64,000 bases of DNA, from NCBI GenBank assembly GCA_024734495.1, contig JALMQS010000890.1:62001-126000 (forward strand). The letters are read 5' to 3'. The stretch is from Forficula auricularia. Its lineage: Eukaryota > Arthropoda > Insecta > Dermaptera > Forficulidae. The position numbers were made by a program, and so were the translations under genes. The notes beneath the pieces were generated by a model, which searched no databases, was not told the origin of the DNA, and worked only from the letters and a program-made list of their open reading frames with translations. This document shows, in pieces, positions 58,301 through 63,800 of the stretch (within the stretch, counting starts at the first letter, position 1; the number at the start of each line of letters is the position of its first letter).

Positions 58301-60285
58301 TTTATGCAATCGAATGCAAGAAGGGGTGCACCAGTAAAGAAGCAGCCCCTATGGATCTCGAAAGACCCTTGCATTACCGAAGAGAAGGGAAAGTTGATTA
58401 AGTGAGAGGGTGTAGACGTAGGTGTTTATGTACTCGGGTTTTGAAGGTTTGAAGATTATAAGTGCTGGGAAAGATGGAGGCTGGAAGAGAATTCCAGTTC
58501 CTTGAAGTCATGGGGATATACGTATTGGCAAATGAAGTGGTCCGGCACTTTTCTAATTTGACCGCGAAAGAGTGTTGGGAGTCGGCAAAACGCTACGTGC
58601 AAAGCTTTCATTGGGGGGAATTATTGATTTTATCTCATCAGAGCACCTGCCGTAATAGTATCTATAGAAAAGGGAAAGGGCAGAGAGCATTTCTTCGATG
58701 AGCTAGCGAGTCGAGGGAGTCGGTGAGGGTAGAATCGTCAATTAGCCTGACGGCTCGTTTCTGAATTGCATCCAGGGTAGCAAGAGAATATTTAGAGGCT
58801 CCTCTCCATAGATGAGAGCCGTATTCGAGACAGGGGCGGATTTGGGCCTTGTAGATGGTGAGAAGGTGTGGGGGCTTGTAATATCGTTTGGACCTAAATA
58901 AGTAGCCAATCTTCCTTGCTGCAGATTTCGCCACAGAGGAAGATGTGTTCATTCCAAGACAGGTCAGATGCGACAGAGACGCCCAACATGGATAGGCTGT
59001 CACACATTTTCAGGGGATTCGAATCGAAGTGAATATCAGGGAAATTTTTATTATCGCGCCTAGAAATTAATCTGGTTGAAAGTAAGGAGACCAACTGTAC
59101 TCATTTACTGAGTTTTGTACTCTTTTTTCGCAAACCGTACTCTTTTCAAATCCTGTACTCTGAAAGTACTCATTTGTATTTCTAAAACATTTTTTTAGAT
59201 TATTTTATTTCAATTTTATTAATTAAATATTTAAAAATTATTTTGACAGTGATTTGAATTTGTAATGAAGGAAGTAAAAGATATTGTTATTAATGACAAT
59301 TTTCTCTTTGAAGGAATTCGAAGAGTAAATTTATATTTAAATGAAGAAAAATTGAAGAAATGGAACGATGAGAAAATAGAACTTGACAAAAGATGGGTAG
59401 AAATCTTTCGGCATTTTAGAGTAGAACATATCCCACATGAAAATTTAAAAGTTTTAATAGAAATTTTCTTATGTTGTCCAGGCACTAATGCTGCTGTTGA
59501 AAGGGTATTTTCACTAGGGAATGATTATTGGAGCAGTGAGAAGTCACAACTTTCTGTAAAAACATTATCTGCCGTCTAAACAGTCAAATTTAATATGCAA
59601 AATGAAAGTTGTTCGGATGTGGCTACATTATTAGACAAACATCCTCATTTAGCAAAAAAAAATCCACTCCGAAGAAAAATATGTTTTTAAAAGAAAATAA
59701 AGTTTTTATCGTTTTTTCCACCTATGAAATACTTGCAAAGTGTACTCTTTTTGAACAAAAAATAGTTGGTCACCTTATGAAAGTGATTTTTAGTCTCGTT
59801 TCAGACATTTTTTGATCACATTGAGTAATTTTTTAATTTTTTTAATTCAATAGTAGTTTCGCCCGTGAGGCAGGCCGTAACTTGCCTCACGGGGGTTCCG
59901 AGTAATTTGTCAATAACGAAGCTTACCTCAATTTCATCATTGGCGGCAATGGATGTGACATAGCCGTCGTATTTATTCCCTCCTCCATCGTAAATCTCCC
60001 GATCATAATAACCACTTTCTCCTAATCCAACTCGATCTTTTTCAGGGAGTTCCTCATTTGTAATTATTTCTTTTTTTCTGGCTTGAATATCTCGAATCTG
60101 TGCTTCAATGTCTGAAAACAAATGTTCACGTTGAAAGCAATTAATTATAATTATATAAATATAAAATTATACAATAAAAAATCATAGAAATTAATCAAAT
60201 ATATTTTACTTTTAGTATATAAGTTAAAATTTATAATAATTCATTTCTTTTATTTACCTTGTTCAGTTCGAGGTATTGCATCCAT
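31229..60285 (-). CDS. SF3B1: SF3B1 orthologue, splicing factor 3b subunit 1 (whole gene, 19 coding exons)
   Basis: The product is the HEAT-repeat scaffold of SF3b in the U2 snRNP. It clamps the branch-site helix and acts in the nucleus. Nineteen exons join into 1,352 codons plus stop, against 1,304 residues in human; the extra 48 lie in the N-terminal half. Order: N-terminal [10 protein letters not shown] segment, Thr-Pro-rich region with RWDETP-type U2AF-homology ligand motifs (about residues 200-340), the [10 protein letters not shown] segment (about 465), then HEAT repeats from about residue 528 to the C-terminal ELDYIL. Cancer-hotspot equivalents are wild type: R673, N674, H710, K714 and K748 correspond to human R625, N626, H662, K666 and K700, a constant offset of 48. 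Introns range from 58 bp to 4.9 kb and are loaded with transposons. Introns 8 and 13 lack an AG acceptor. The frame is intact, so I call it functional. Confidence 0.97.
31760..32100. mobile_element. CCGACTTCAAAAA palindromic element, copy 2 (SF3B1 intron 18)
   Basis: Full palindrome ending AACCGACTTCAAAAAATTAA and complement. The inner unique part includes GCGAGCGTACCCGCC. Almost identical to 60920-61255, which suggests recent activity. Confidence 0.75.
32153..32385. mobile_element. hAT-type MITE with 8-bp target duplication (intron 18)
   Basis: TIR CAGTGTTTCTCAAACTTT and its near complement. ATCTATTA is duplicated at 32145-32152 and 32386-32393. 233 bp, no coding sequence. Confidence 0.85.
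32404..32922. mobile_element. T3 TIR element, copy 1 (intron 18)
   Basis: Begins TTAAGGTACTTCTTTCAT and ends GCGAAAGAACCTCC. Shares CACCATCTTGATGAAAAACT and GGCTAAAACTTTTTGTGTGG with copies at 44358-44882 and 52493-53286. Confidence 0.7.
33233..33395. mobile_element. Short inverted-end element (intron 18)
   Basis: GGGATGAACTGCGATTGGAA at the left and GGGGTTCATCCCTC at the right. A second copy is at 61903-62057. Internally TTGGAATTATTTTGGAATTC. Confidence 0.55.
33493..33780. mobile_element. Palindromic element carrying one hammerhead (intron 18)
   Basis: Arms pair ATAGGGAAATAAGGACTAT with a near complement at 33740-33765. The hammerhead lies only in the right half. Confidence 0.6.
33669..33722 (+). 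ncRNA. Hammerhead ribozyme, ACGT (Penelope-like) class
   Basis: CTGAAGA at 33679-33685, extra A, stem II GTCAAC/GTTGAC with an AAA loop (33687-33701), GAA, self-complementary ACGT at 33705-33708, T at the cleavage position (33709). Stem I pairs GCC (33676-33678) with GGC (33710-33712), and beyond an internal loop TATTT pairs AAATA. Antisense to SF3B1. The minimal stem III implies action as a dimer, as proposed for Penelope-like elements. Confidence 0.7.
33969..34185 (-). CDS. SF3B1: SF3B1 exon 18
   Basis: It encodes [20 protein letters not shown] through [26 protein letters not shown] is conserved. Acceptor AAAACAG, donor GTAAGA. Confidence 0.97.
34502..35834 (+). mobile_element. mariner (irritans-like) transposon in SF3B1 intron 17
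   Basis: TIRs GTGAAGTAAAAAGTTCTGAG (left) and complement (right). The 1.33-kb length is right for a full mariner. It sits antisense to SF3B1. Borders are good to a few bases. Confidence 0.88.
34961..35755 (+). pseudogene. mariner transposase, frameshifted
   Basis: Three frames carry it. First the helix-turn-helix part with [20 protein letters not shown]. Then [13 protein letters not shown] with the first catalytic Asp. Then [10 protein letters not shown] and [13 protein letters not shown] with the third Asp. In the second block the usual DNARPH reads VDARPH, so the second catalytic Asp appears replaced by Val. Not functional. Confidence 0.88.
35834..36420. repeat. Diverged copy of repeat R/T1 flank (intron 17)
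   Basis: GAAGTTTTAAGTTAAGCCA, ACCTAATTTTAGTTAAGAAG and nearby lines resemble 1500-1650 and 56460-56610. No T1 right end is found. Not coding. Confidence 0.45.
36634..36906 (-). CDS. SF3B1: SF3B1 exon 17
   Basis: It encodes [20 protein letters not shown] through [11 protein letters not shown]. Acceptor CTTTTAG, donor GTATTC. The open frame runs on into the intron as YSYCFFFF, which is not coding. Confidence 0.97.
36977..37341 (-). CDS. SF3B1: SF3B1 exon 16
   Basis: It encodes [18 protein letters not shown] through [25 protein letters not shown] is the region in which human R1074 affects pladienolide binding; it is unchanged. Acceptor TTTTCAG, donor GTAAAT, phase 2. Confidence 0.97.
37425..37722. 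mobile_element. Palindromic MITE (SF3B1 intron 15)
   Basis: Arms start GGTCTATTCTCTAAAAAC, with inner blocks AAAGTAAAGTAATAACACTA and their complements. About 300 bp, no frame. Confidence 0.7.
38044..38093 (-). ncRNA. Hammerhead ribozyme on SF3B1 sense strand (intron 15)
   Basis: Minus strand: GTAAT, A, GA, CTGATGA (38085-38079), extra A, stem II GAGGGC/GCTCTC in which one C-to-T change still pairs as G-U, GAA, ACT-AT-AGT, C (38051), TC, GTTAT. All core bases present and stem I complete. Embedded in a partial retrozyme unit (37990-38093). Confidence 0.72.
38413..38595 (-). CDS. SF3B1: SF3B1 exon 15
   Basis: Sixty-one codons from [18 protein letters not shown] to VVMKTCQE. It contains [18 protein letters not shown], highly conserved. 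Acceptor TTTTAG, donor GTAAAT. Confidence 0.97.
38674..38895 (-). CDS. SF3B1: SF3B1 exon 14
   Basis: Seventy-four codons from [14 protein letters not shown] to [12 protein letters not shown]-repeat sequence with [13 protein letters not shown] intact and no stop. The donor is GTAATA. The acceptor is AA. Confidence 0.94.
38896..38897 (-). other. Non-canonical 3' splice site (AA) of SF3B1 intron 13
   Basis: Exon 14 must begin at CTC (Leu) to follow NYRQ from exon 13. The intron then ends TTTTTTACAA, which is one G-to-A change from TTTTTTACAG. The next AGs inside the exon are at 25 and 34 nt and both break the frame. The nearest upstream AG gives an in-frame stop. Confidence 0.75.
39118..39402 (-). 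mobile_element. tRNA-derived SINE (intron 13)
   Basis: The minus strand near 39396-39325 reads as a tRNA head: box-A-like GGGTCAGTGGTCAG and box B GGTTCGAGACT. GAGGCGACTG occurs at both ends in inverted form. No poly-A run is seen, so this family differs from 26438-26806. Confidence 0.6.
39678..40362 (+). mobile_element. T2 TIR element, copy 1 (intron 13)
   Basis: TTAAGGTAGTTGTTTCGCGA to GGAAACAACTACCTTAA. Copies at 54119-54825 (reverse) and 62246-62953. Contains a small basic frame. Confidence 0.75.
39864..40034 (+). CDS. Small basic frame in T2 copy 1 (56 aa)
   Basis: Starts [17 protein letters not shown], then [10 protein letters not shown], and ends VVASLFLV. Fully open, Lys/Arg-rich with a hydrophobic end. 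The same frame is open in the copy at 62434 and has one stop in the copy at 54119-54825. It may be the first exon of a lost transposase or a microprotein. No family recognised. Confidence 0.4.
   Translation: MLDKVHYKGRFIKQKILNKRLKAVATMAEAKKCQKITKINPLFRLNKCVVASLFLV
40819..41091 (-). CDS. SF3B1: SF3B1 exon 13
   Basis: Ninety-one codons from [17 protein letters not shown] to [10 protein letters not shown], a run of HEAT repeats almost identical to other animals. Acceptor TTTTCAG, donor GTAAGT. The next exon lacks an AG acceptor. Confidence 0.97.
41150..41295 (-). CDS. SF3B1: SF3B1 exon 12
   Basis: It encodes [11 protein letters not shown] through GIRKHRGK. The Lys in DEQQK corresponds to human K700, the main SF3B1 hotspot, and is wild type. 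Acceptor TTATTAG, donor GTAAGA. The following intron is only 58 bp. Confidence 0.97.
41415..41573 (-). CDS. SF3B1: SF3B1 exon 11
   Basis: It encodes [18 protein letters not shown] through [19 protein letters not shown] carries the equivalents of human H662 and K666, both unchanged. Acceptor TTTAAAG, donor GTAAGT. Confidence 0.97.
42565..43313. mobile_element. hAT-type element with 8-bp target duplication (intron 10)
   Basis: TIR TAGGGCTCGGAT and complement. ATAATAAT flanks it at 42557-42564 and 43314-43321. AGTGCCTATTTT-like motifs repeat near both ends in inverted orientation. 749 bp; the interior has a GC-rich patch near 42885 and no intact frame. Confidence 0.8.
43586..43784 (-). CDS. SF3B1: SF3B1 exon 10
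   Basis: It encodes [20 protein letters not shown] through [10 protein letters not shown]. The [12 protein letters not shown] loop holds the equivalents of human R625 and N626, both wild type. Acceptor TTTAG, donor GTAAAT. Confidence 0.97.
43971..44252 (-). CDS. SF3B1: SF3B1 exon 9 (start of HEAT domain)
   Basis: Ninety-four codons from [17 protein letters not shown] to LVRPYVHK. It includes [20 protein letters not shown], which opens the HEAT superhelix. Nearly every residue matches other metazoan SF3B1. The donor is GTAAAA. The acceptor is TG, not AG. Confidence 0.95.
44253..44254 (-). other. Non-canonical 3' splice site (TG) of SF3B1 intron 8
   Basis: The only junction that keeps the frame and the conserved KLLVDVDE sequence falls after minus-strand TATTTTTG, not AG. 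A single A-to-T change from TTTTAG would explain it. The next AG dinucleotides in the exon lie 16, 20 and 26 nt downstream, all out of frame. GT-TG introns are rare but known; sequencing error or an allele is the alternative. Confidence 0.75.
44358..44882 (-). mobile_element. T3 TIR element, copy 2 (intron 8)
   Basis: TTAAGGAAGTTCTTTCGCGA to GAAAGAACTACCTTAA, reversed relative to 32404-32922. Occupies much of intron 8, whose acceptor is non-canonical. Confidence 0.75.
45149..45336 (-). CDS. SF3B1: SF3B1 exon 8
   Basis: It encodes [17 protein letters not shown] through [12 protein letters not shown]. The RTPARK segment is a family hallmark. Acceptor TTTTCAG, donor GTAATA. The 3' partner exon lacks an AG acceptor (see 44253-44254). 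Confidence 0.96.
45467..46780. mobile_element. hAT-type element with nested inserts (intron 7)
   Basis: TIR CAGTGTTTTTCAACCTTTT and AGGTTGAAAAACACTG. ATGTAAAG is duplicated at 45459-45466 and 46781-46788. 1.3 kb; the interior includes an LTR-like block (46120-46550) and a perfect-arm hairpin (46577-46708). It begins 22 nt inside the intron. Confidence 0.82.
46577..46708. repeat. Near-perfect hairpin within the intron 7 element
   Basis: Arms of about 60 bp with TACTTGGTAGGTTTCACATT and its complement, and almost no spacer. Confidence 0.7.
46811..47510 (-). CDS. SF3B1: SF3B1 exon 7 (Thr-Pro-rich, ULM-bearing)
   Basis: The largest exon: 233 codons plus one base. It is packed with ETPG, ATPG and PTPG motifs, the class of TP sites phosphorylated in SF3B1 during splicing catalysis. 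Three RWDETP motifs ([29 protein letters not shown]) are candidate binding sites for the UHM domains of U2AF65 and SPF45. The end, [13 protein letters not shown] and [11 protein letters not shown], is strongly conserved. The exon carries most of the extra length over human. A hAT-like element starts 22 nt after its donor, with the target-site duplication in between. Confidence 0.97.
48374..48592 (+). mobile_element. tRNA-derived SINE (intron 6)
   Basis: Head GGTTGGCCGAGTGG (box A of a Ser/Leu-type tRNA) and GGGTTCAAGC as a decayed box B. The tail has no long poly-A. Not a tRNA gene: box B is broken and the acceptor stem does not close. Confidence 0.6.
48626..48808 (-). CDS. SF3B1: SF3B1 exon 6
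   Basis: Sixty-one codons starting [12 protein letters not shown]. It contains [11 protein letters not shown], the first Trp ligand motif (ULM type) for U2AF-homology domains, and ends SSGWDHAD. Acceptor ATATAG, donor GTAAGT. Confidence 0.95.
49399..49780. mobile_element. Palindromic element with CGCGATATATA arms (intron 5)
   Basis: Arms carry ACTGCTGGTTGAAGCTATTG and complement, flanked by GATCGCGTTTTTAAAC. A single arm also occurs at 3850-3930. The left part overlaps a half copy of the palindrome family of 3321-3534. Confidence 0.65.
49794..49848 (-). ncRNA. Hammerhead ribozyme, ACGT class, SF3B1 sense strand
   Basis: Minus strand: GTTCAAT, A, CC, CTGAAGA, A, stem II GGAGA/TCTCC, GAA, ACGT, cleavage position C (49805), GG, AA, ATTGAAT. 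Stem I is CC/GG plus 7 bp beyond an internal loop. All core bases are present. Confidence 0.7.
50218..50271 (+). ncRNA. Hammerhead ribozyme, ACGT class, antisense to SF3B1
   Basis: Mirror of 49794-49848: CTGAAGA at 50228-50234, stem II GGAGA/TCTCC, GAA at 50253-50255, ACGT at 50256-50259, C at 50260, GG, then ATTGAAT pairing GTTCAAT at 50218-50224. Confidence 0.7.
50321..50400 (-). CDS. SF3B1: SF3B1 exon 5
   Basis: It encodes [20 protein letters not shown] through GEETQ, matching the TYMDVMREQHL segment of vertebrate SF3B1. Acceptor TTTGCAG, donor GTAATA. A palindromic element carrying two inverted hammerhead motifs begins about 50 bp into intron 5. Confidence 0.95.
51442..51766. mobile_element. 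MITE with 8-bp target duplication (intron 4)
   Basis: TIR CATAGAGTAATATAGAG and complement. GATATTTG is duplicated at 51434-51441 and 51767-51774. 325 bp, non-coding. The 8-bp duplication suggests a hAT-like source. Confidence 0.82.
52493..53286 (+). mobile_element. T3 TIR element, copy 3, with nested palindrome (intron 4)
   Basis: TTAAGGTAGTTCTTTCAC to GCGAAAGAACTACCTTAA. Split at about 52530-52808 by a palindrome bearing hammerhead-like sequences on both arms. Confidence 0.72.
52640..52752. ncRNA. Pair of decayed hammerhead motifs
   Basis: The plus-strand copy (about 52719-52752) keeps CTGAAGA, a GGAGG/CCTCC stem II, GAA, ACGT and C, but its stem I cannot pair. The minus-strand copy (about 52640-52680) reads CCGAAGA, breaking the core. 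Confidence 0.55.
53325..53425 (+). repeat. Retrozyme-unit fragment (intron 4)
   Basis: Starts TTTATAATTCCAGCAGAAGA, as in the array at 5811-6358, and ends before the ribozyme part. Confidence 0.7.
54119..54825 (-). mobile_element. T2 TIR element, copy 2 (intron 4)
   Basis: Reverse copy of 39678-40362. The small frame (about 54641-54477) carries one in-frame stop. Ends keep TTAAGGTAGTTGTTTC. Confidence 0.75.
55313..55439 (-). CDS. SF3B1: SF3B1 exon 4
   Basis: It encodes [14 protein letters not shown] through [17 protein letters not shown]. The MIISPER.DPFA block is a family signature. Acceptor TTTTTAG, donor GTGGGT, ending with one base of a Gly codon. Confidence 0.96.
55611..56603. repeat. 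Interspersed repeat R, full copy (intron 3)
   Basis: Homologue of 781-1644, including poly-C tracts. A tRNA-like half (box-B-like GAGTTCGACTCTC on the minus strand near 56370) is present only in this copy. Confidence 0.65.
56604..57194. mobile_element. T1 TIR element, copy 2 (intron 3)
   Basis: TTAAGGAGGTCCTTTCGT to GGCGAAAGGTCTTCCTTAA. Lacks the tRNA-like insert of copy 1. Confidence 0.7.
57432..57521 (-). CDS. SF3B1: SF3B1 exon 3
   Basis: Thirty codons from DEDFDVSTF to ALLNDVAQ. The GY.APVALLND motif of other SF3B1 proteins is visible as [11 protein letters not shown]. Acceptor TTATAG, donor GTAAATA. Confidence 0.94.
58050..58305. mobile_element. Palindromic element P, longer copy (intron 2)
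   Basis: Outer arms match 5607-5709 (TTTCACAGTGAATGAAAT). Inner arms hold AATCCGAAATATATTGAG-type sequence. Confidence 0.65.
58440..59094 (-). pseudogene. Jockey-like LINE RT C-terminal fragment (intron 2)
   Basis: Two minus-strand frames: [18 protein letters not shown], then after a frameshift [20 protein letters not shown] and [14 protein letters not shown], followed by a decayed [13 protein letters not shown] tail. Typical of the post-catalytic region of Jockey-type elements in arthropods. 5'-truncated; GC content higher than its surroundings. Confidence 0.8.
59265..59579 (+). pseudogene. hAT transposase C-terminal fragment (intron 2)
   Basis: A 104-residue frame with [20 protein letters not shown] and [18 protein letters not shown], the hATC dimerisation region. 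It continues in broken frames to about 59700. Different family from 5354-5608. Confidence 0.82.
59927..60111 (-). CDS. SF3B1: SF3B1 exon 2
   Basis: It encodes [10 protein letters not shown] through [12 protein letters not shown], the acidic conserved N-terminus of SF3B1. Acceptor TTTTCAG, donor GTAAGC, phase 0 at the 3' end. The open frame runs on into the intron, but that tail (VSFVIDKLL...) is not SF3B1-like. Confidence 0.95.
60258..60285 (-). CDS. SF3B1: SF3B1 exon 1 (start codon)
   Basis: Nine codons plus one base, reading MDAIPRTEQ and then splitting the Asp codon. The ATG at 60285-60283 is the only start that joins in frame to the conserved [10 protein letters not shown] of exon 2. The donor is GTAAATA at 60257-60251. 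Confidence 0.88.
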
Positions 60286-60670
60286 TTTGTGTAATAATTG
60301 ATTTTACTTGTCGAAATATTGATGGAAAAAACTTCTAGGTTAAGTGCAAAGAAGAGCCTTCGGGATAGTCAAATTGGCCAGGCAAAGAATAGTTTTTGAA
60401 CATTTATTCATATACAATTACAAAATAAAATAATTATATATTAAACATAAATTAGAAAAAAATTATTTATATCTTAATTAGCCTTAAATAATTACTAAAT
60501 AAATTGGAATAATTTATTTTAGAAAGTGTGGCAAATTCAAATATTAAGGAACAATGAAACTTATCAAATTCAAAATTACTAATTAATTGTAAATTACTCG
60601 TATCCATAATAAGCATTAATTAACAGGAATAGCAGGGAATTGGACAAAAATTAAAAACAGAGTTTTTATT
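60286..60670 (-). promoter_or_regulatory. SF3B1 5' flank
   Basis: This should hold the transcription start and 5' UTR. I see no clear TATA box or initiator. The first 130 bp upstream are less AT-rich than the rest. A hammerhead-fold sequence in the same orientation begins at 60671. Confidence 0.4.
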
Positions 60671-60722
60671 GAATGGGCCAGACGTTTCGTCGATTAATTT
60701 CGACTTCCTCAGTAGCTCATTC
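60671..60722 (-). ncRNA. Hammerhead ribozyme, ACGT class, upstream of SF3B1 on the same strand
   Basis: Minus strand: GAATG, A, GCTA, CTGAGGA (60712-60706), A, stem II GTCGA/TCGAC (60704-60689), GAA, ACGT, cleavage position C (60681), TGGC, C, CATTC. Stem I pairs 4 bp plus 5 bp around one mismatch, the longest here. It lies about 390 nt upstream of the start codon and could fall in the 5' UTR or promoter. Confidence 0.7.
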
Positions 60723-60919
60723 TATCACTCTGTCAAAAGACAATTCCACTACGCGACGAAGCATCCTTTAATCTTTTTTATTATTTAAACTACAATACTT
60801 GTTGGCTTAGGCCTCAATTGCTGAAGAATCTTGAACTTTTTCACACTTGAACAATTAAAAAATTAAAAACTTTTAATCAAAATTTATCACAAAAAATAAT
60901 TTTTAAGAAAAAAATAAAA

Positions 60920-61255
60920 AGCGACTTCAAAAAATTAAATGCAACAAATAAAATACACTAAAAGGTATAAAATAATTATTATCTTATTTAGTTACAACTA
61001 AACGACGAAATATTAACATGAAATTACTTTTTGAAGTCGGTACCAAACAAACTATACCTATAAGCGAGCGTACCCGCCAAACGTACTAAGTAAGATCCGT
61101 CGAGTGCGATTCATAAAAGGTATATGATGTTTGGCACCAACTTCAAAAAGTAATTTCATGTTAATATTTCGTCGTTTAGTTGTAACTAAATAAGATAATA
61201 ATTATTTTATACCTTTTAGTGTATTTTATTTGTTGCATTTAATTTTTTGAAGTCA
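60920..61255. mobile_element. CCGACTTCAAAAA palindromic element, copy 3
   Basis: Almost base-for-base copy of 31760-32100. Followed by sequence like 14150-14240 (ATTAATATGACACCATCCCT on this side), so the longer composite form is also represented. Confidence 0.72.
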
Positions 61256-61399
61256 GTTTTATTTTTTCTTAAAAATTATTTTTATTTTTCTCTTTTTAGT
61301 GATGTTATTAATAGTTATCATATCATCAGAACTTGACCAAATTAATATGACACCATCCCTAAGACACCCCCTTTCGGATAAAATAAACTGCAACGGATC

Positions 61400-61800
61400 G
61401 TTGCTAAACTTTATCCAAATTCATTTGAAATATTAATATGTTTATTCCTTTATATAAATCAGATATCACTTGAAATTTGCAGTTCATGTTGACTTTAATT
61501 AAAAAATAATGATCGATTCTCATTTAACAGTCGAGGAATAACAATTCTACATTGGATTTTTGACATTTCGGTTATTATTGGTAATCATTGCTTAAGACAT
61601 GGAGGAATCGACTTAAAATCAAAAATAGCGATTGATTCTCATCTAATACTTGAGGAATAACCTTATTGCATTCCATTTTTGATGTTTTGACTATTAATGG
61701 CAACCTCTACTGAAAACGTGGAAGAATCGACTTAAAATCAAAAAGACTAAATTCTTTTATGGCAAACAACTCAAGCTTGAAATATTTATAGAACATGAGC
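61400..61800. other. AT-rich stretch with one internal duplication
   Basis: GATTCTCAT, GAGGAATAAC and GACTTAAAATCAAAAA recur about 110 bp apart (61500-61620 and 61620-61740), suggesting two diverged tandem units. No gene seen. Confidence 0.4.
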
Positions 61801-61902
61801 ATATTAGCAGATTTCATTGATGATCAAACAGGCTCAGATTGTTTGTAAAGCCGAATACACATTAGCCGAACGAAAGGCTACGAGCATAGTACTGCACACG
61901 AG

Positions 61903-62057
61903 GGGTGAACTGCGATTGGAATTAGGTGTACACCGTCTTTGGAATTATTTTGGAATTCATTAGATAATCTATTGTCATCTAATGTCTTCTACTTGGAAAT
62001 AAAAGTGGAAGTGGAAGTAGGTGTACACGATTTTAGTTCGCGGTTTACCCCTCGACC
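61903..62057. mobile_element. Short inverted-end element, copy 2
   Basis: Ends GAGGGGTGAACTGCGATTGG and GGTTTACCCCTC. Partner of 33233-33395. Confidence 0.55.
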
Positions 62058-62245
62058 GCACATATTCAACTGAATGTGAGTGTGTTCAGTCTTAATTCTT
62101 GCCTTGGCGCGTGTGAGATATTGTACGACCTCTTTAAGCTGAATTAGCTTTACTTTTTTAAAATGTCGAAGTGAGAGAGCTCTAAGCTCTATAGTGGCCA
62201 CTTTTAACTCATTTTTTACGTGTTTAGATTTAGAAATGGCTTAAC

Positions 62246-62953
62246 TTAAGGTAGTTGTTTCGCGATAATTACTAGCAAAAAGTTAATGCTCGAGTATATA
62301 TAGAACAGACAATAAGGATTCATAATTCATAAGCCCAAAACTTTTTGCTGTTTATGTACCACTACTAGCCAATCCCGTGCTCGTTTGACAAATCTAGCAA
62401 CATTGTCCGAGCTTGAATATTTTTATCATAAAAATGTCAGATAAAATACATTATAAAGGTCGATTTATAAAACAAAAAGTTCTTAAAAAGCGAATGAAAG
62501 CTGTTGCGACAATGGCTGAAGCGAAAAAACGTCAAAAAAGTACTAAAGTTAACACACTTTTGAGGTTAAATAGATGCGTTGTTGCCAGCTTGTTTTTAGT
62601 GTAAATTTTTCATTATTTATTCATTATTATCTCAGAAACTGTGTTGTAACTATATGAATTAAAATTTTCTTAAAAAATGTAATAGTTAGTGTTTAATATT
62701 GGTTTAGTTTTTTATAACAATGGTAAGAAGAGTTTCTTAATTACAATTATATATGTATGTAAAGTTTCAAATATCCCGTATAATGCAATGTATAAGAGTC
62801 TGAAAAACTTTATCTTTGGAATTTAATATCTCCGGAACTATATTGTTCATAAATTTCGTTTTGCAACCAATCGATGCAGATGTATTTAAATAATATATGA
62901 CTAAATTTCAAAAAAATCCTAAGAAACCCCATATGGTGAAACAATTAGCTTAA
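62246..62953 (+). mobile_element. T2 TIR element, copy 3
   Basis: Forward copy of 39678-40362, with TTAAGGTAGTTGTTTCGCGA at the left and GAAACAATTAGCTTAA at the right, where the right end has drifted. Confidence 0.72.
62434..62604 (+). CDS. Small basic frame in T2 copy 3 (56 aa)
   Basis: Starts [17 protein letters not shown] and ends VVASLFLV. Same length as the frame at 39864-40034. Most differences between them are conservative (V/I, L/M, K/R, N/K). No homology recognised; could be a transposase N-terminal exon. Confidence 0.4.
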   Translation: MSDKIHYKGRFIKQKVLKKRMKAVATMAEAKKRQKSTKVNTLLRLNRCVVASLFLV

Positions 62954-63040
62954 AATTATGAAAAAACTCATTTTTTCAATTCTTTTCTTAACAGTATGAA
63001 ATAAAAACCAGTATTTCGGTAAACTGAATTTTGGTTCATT

Positions 63041-63310
63041 AATGTGTAATAGAAAACAATTGGCTTCGGTGCCCACTTGCGCCCTCCCACCCCCCATCCC
63101 AAAGAGCGGCGGAGAAGTCATTGTCGCCGGCACCCCTCTCTTTTGCAAGAAGCTTCGTTGCGAAAGCATCTCAACCGCTGGCTCGAGAGGAGAAATGACA
63201 CTTCTTGGAAAAAAGCAAAAGTGATGAGAGCGAAGAAGGCGACAATGACTTCCCCTCCAGTATCTATTAATAGACATAATTTGAGAGAGAGGGAGAATAA
63301 ACATAGAATT
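63041..63310. other. GC-rich patch with overlapping open frames
   Basis: About 260 bp of clearly higher GC content. Frames are open on both strands (for example 63077-63337 plus, 62945-63304 minus), so orientation cannot be decided. No domain recognised. It could be a neighbouring exon or a transposon piece. Confidence 0.35.
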
Positions 63311-63465
63311 AAAGGCGCACGAAAATTTTACAAATAAATAAATTTGATGGAATGGGAAGAATGAATGAATTAAAGAGTAATTAAATTCTAATTTGCTCGA
63401 ATGTAAATAAATAAAAACTAGATTTATGATGACCTCCTATAAGGGTCAAATATTTAATTATATAG

Positions 63466-63800
63466 AAAAAATCGCAGTTTTTCCTTCATAAAATGAAAAC
63501 CACTCATCCTAGAAACTTGATTTCTATCTCATCCTCTAGGAAATTTTATTTACTTGAACGATTACTTGGACCACTTTTTCGATAAAACTCTTAGATTTAT
63601 AGATATCCTACATTTTCTGGACAGTATATGATCCAAATCCTCAAAAGCGTCATGGAAAATATTGGATATCTATAAATATAAGAATTTTATCAAAAAAGTA
63701 GTCAAGTAAACGTTCAAGTCAACAAAATTTGCTAGAGAATGAGACACAAATAAAGTTTCTAGGATGAGTTTATTTTATGAAGGAAAAACTGCGATTTTTG
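63466..63800. mobile_element. Palindromic element near the window end
   Basis: Arms of about 130 bp: CGCAGTTTTTCCTTCATAAA and complement at 63800, with inner blocks ATAGATATCC/GGATATCTAT. No frame. Confidence 0.65.

Noticed and set aside
31229..60285. SF3B1 as a decayed pseudogene because of two missing AG acceptors
   Set aside because: 4,059 nt of coding sequence have no stop or frameshift, and conserved residues including all hotspot positions are kept.
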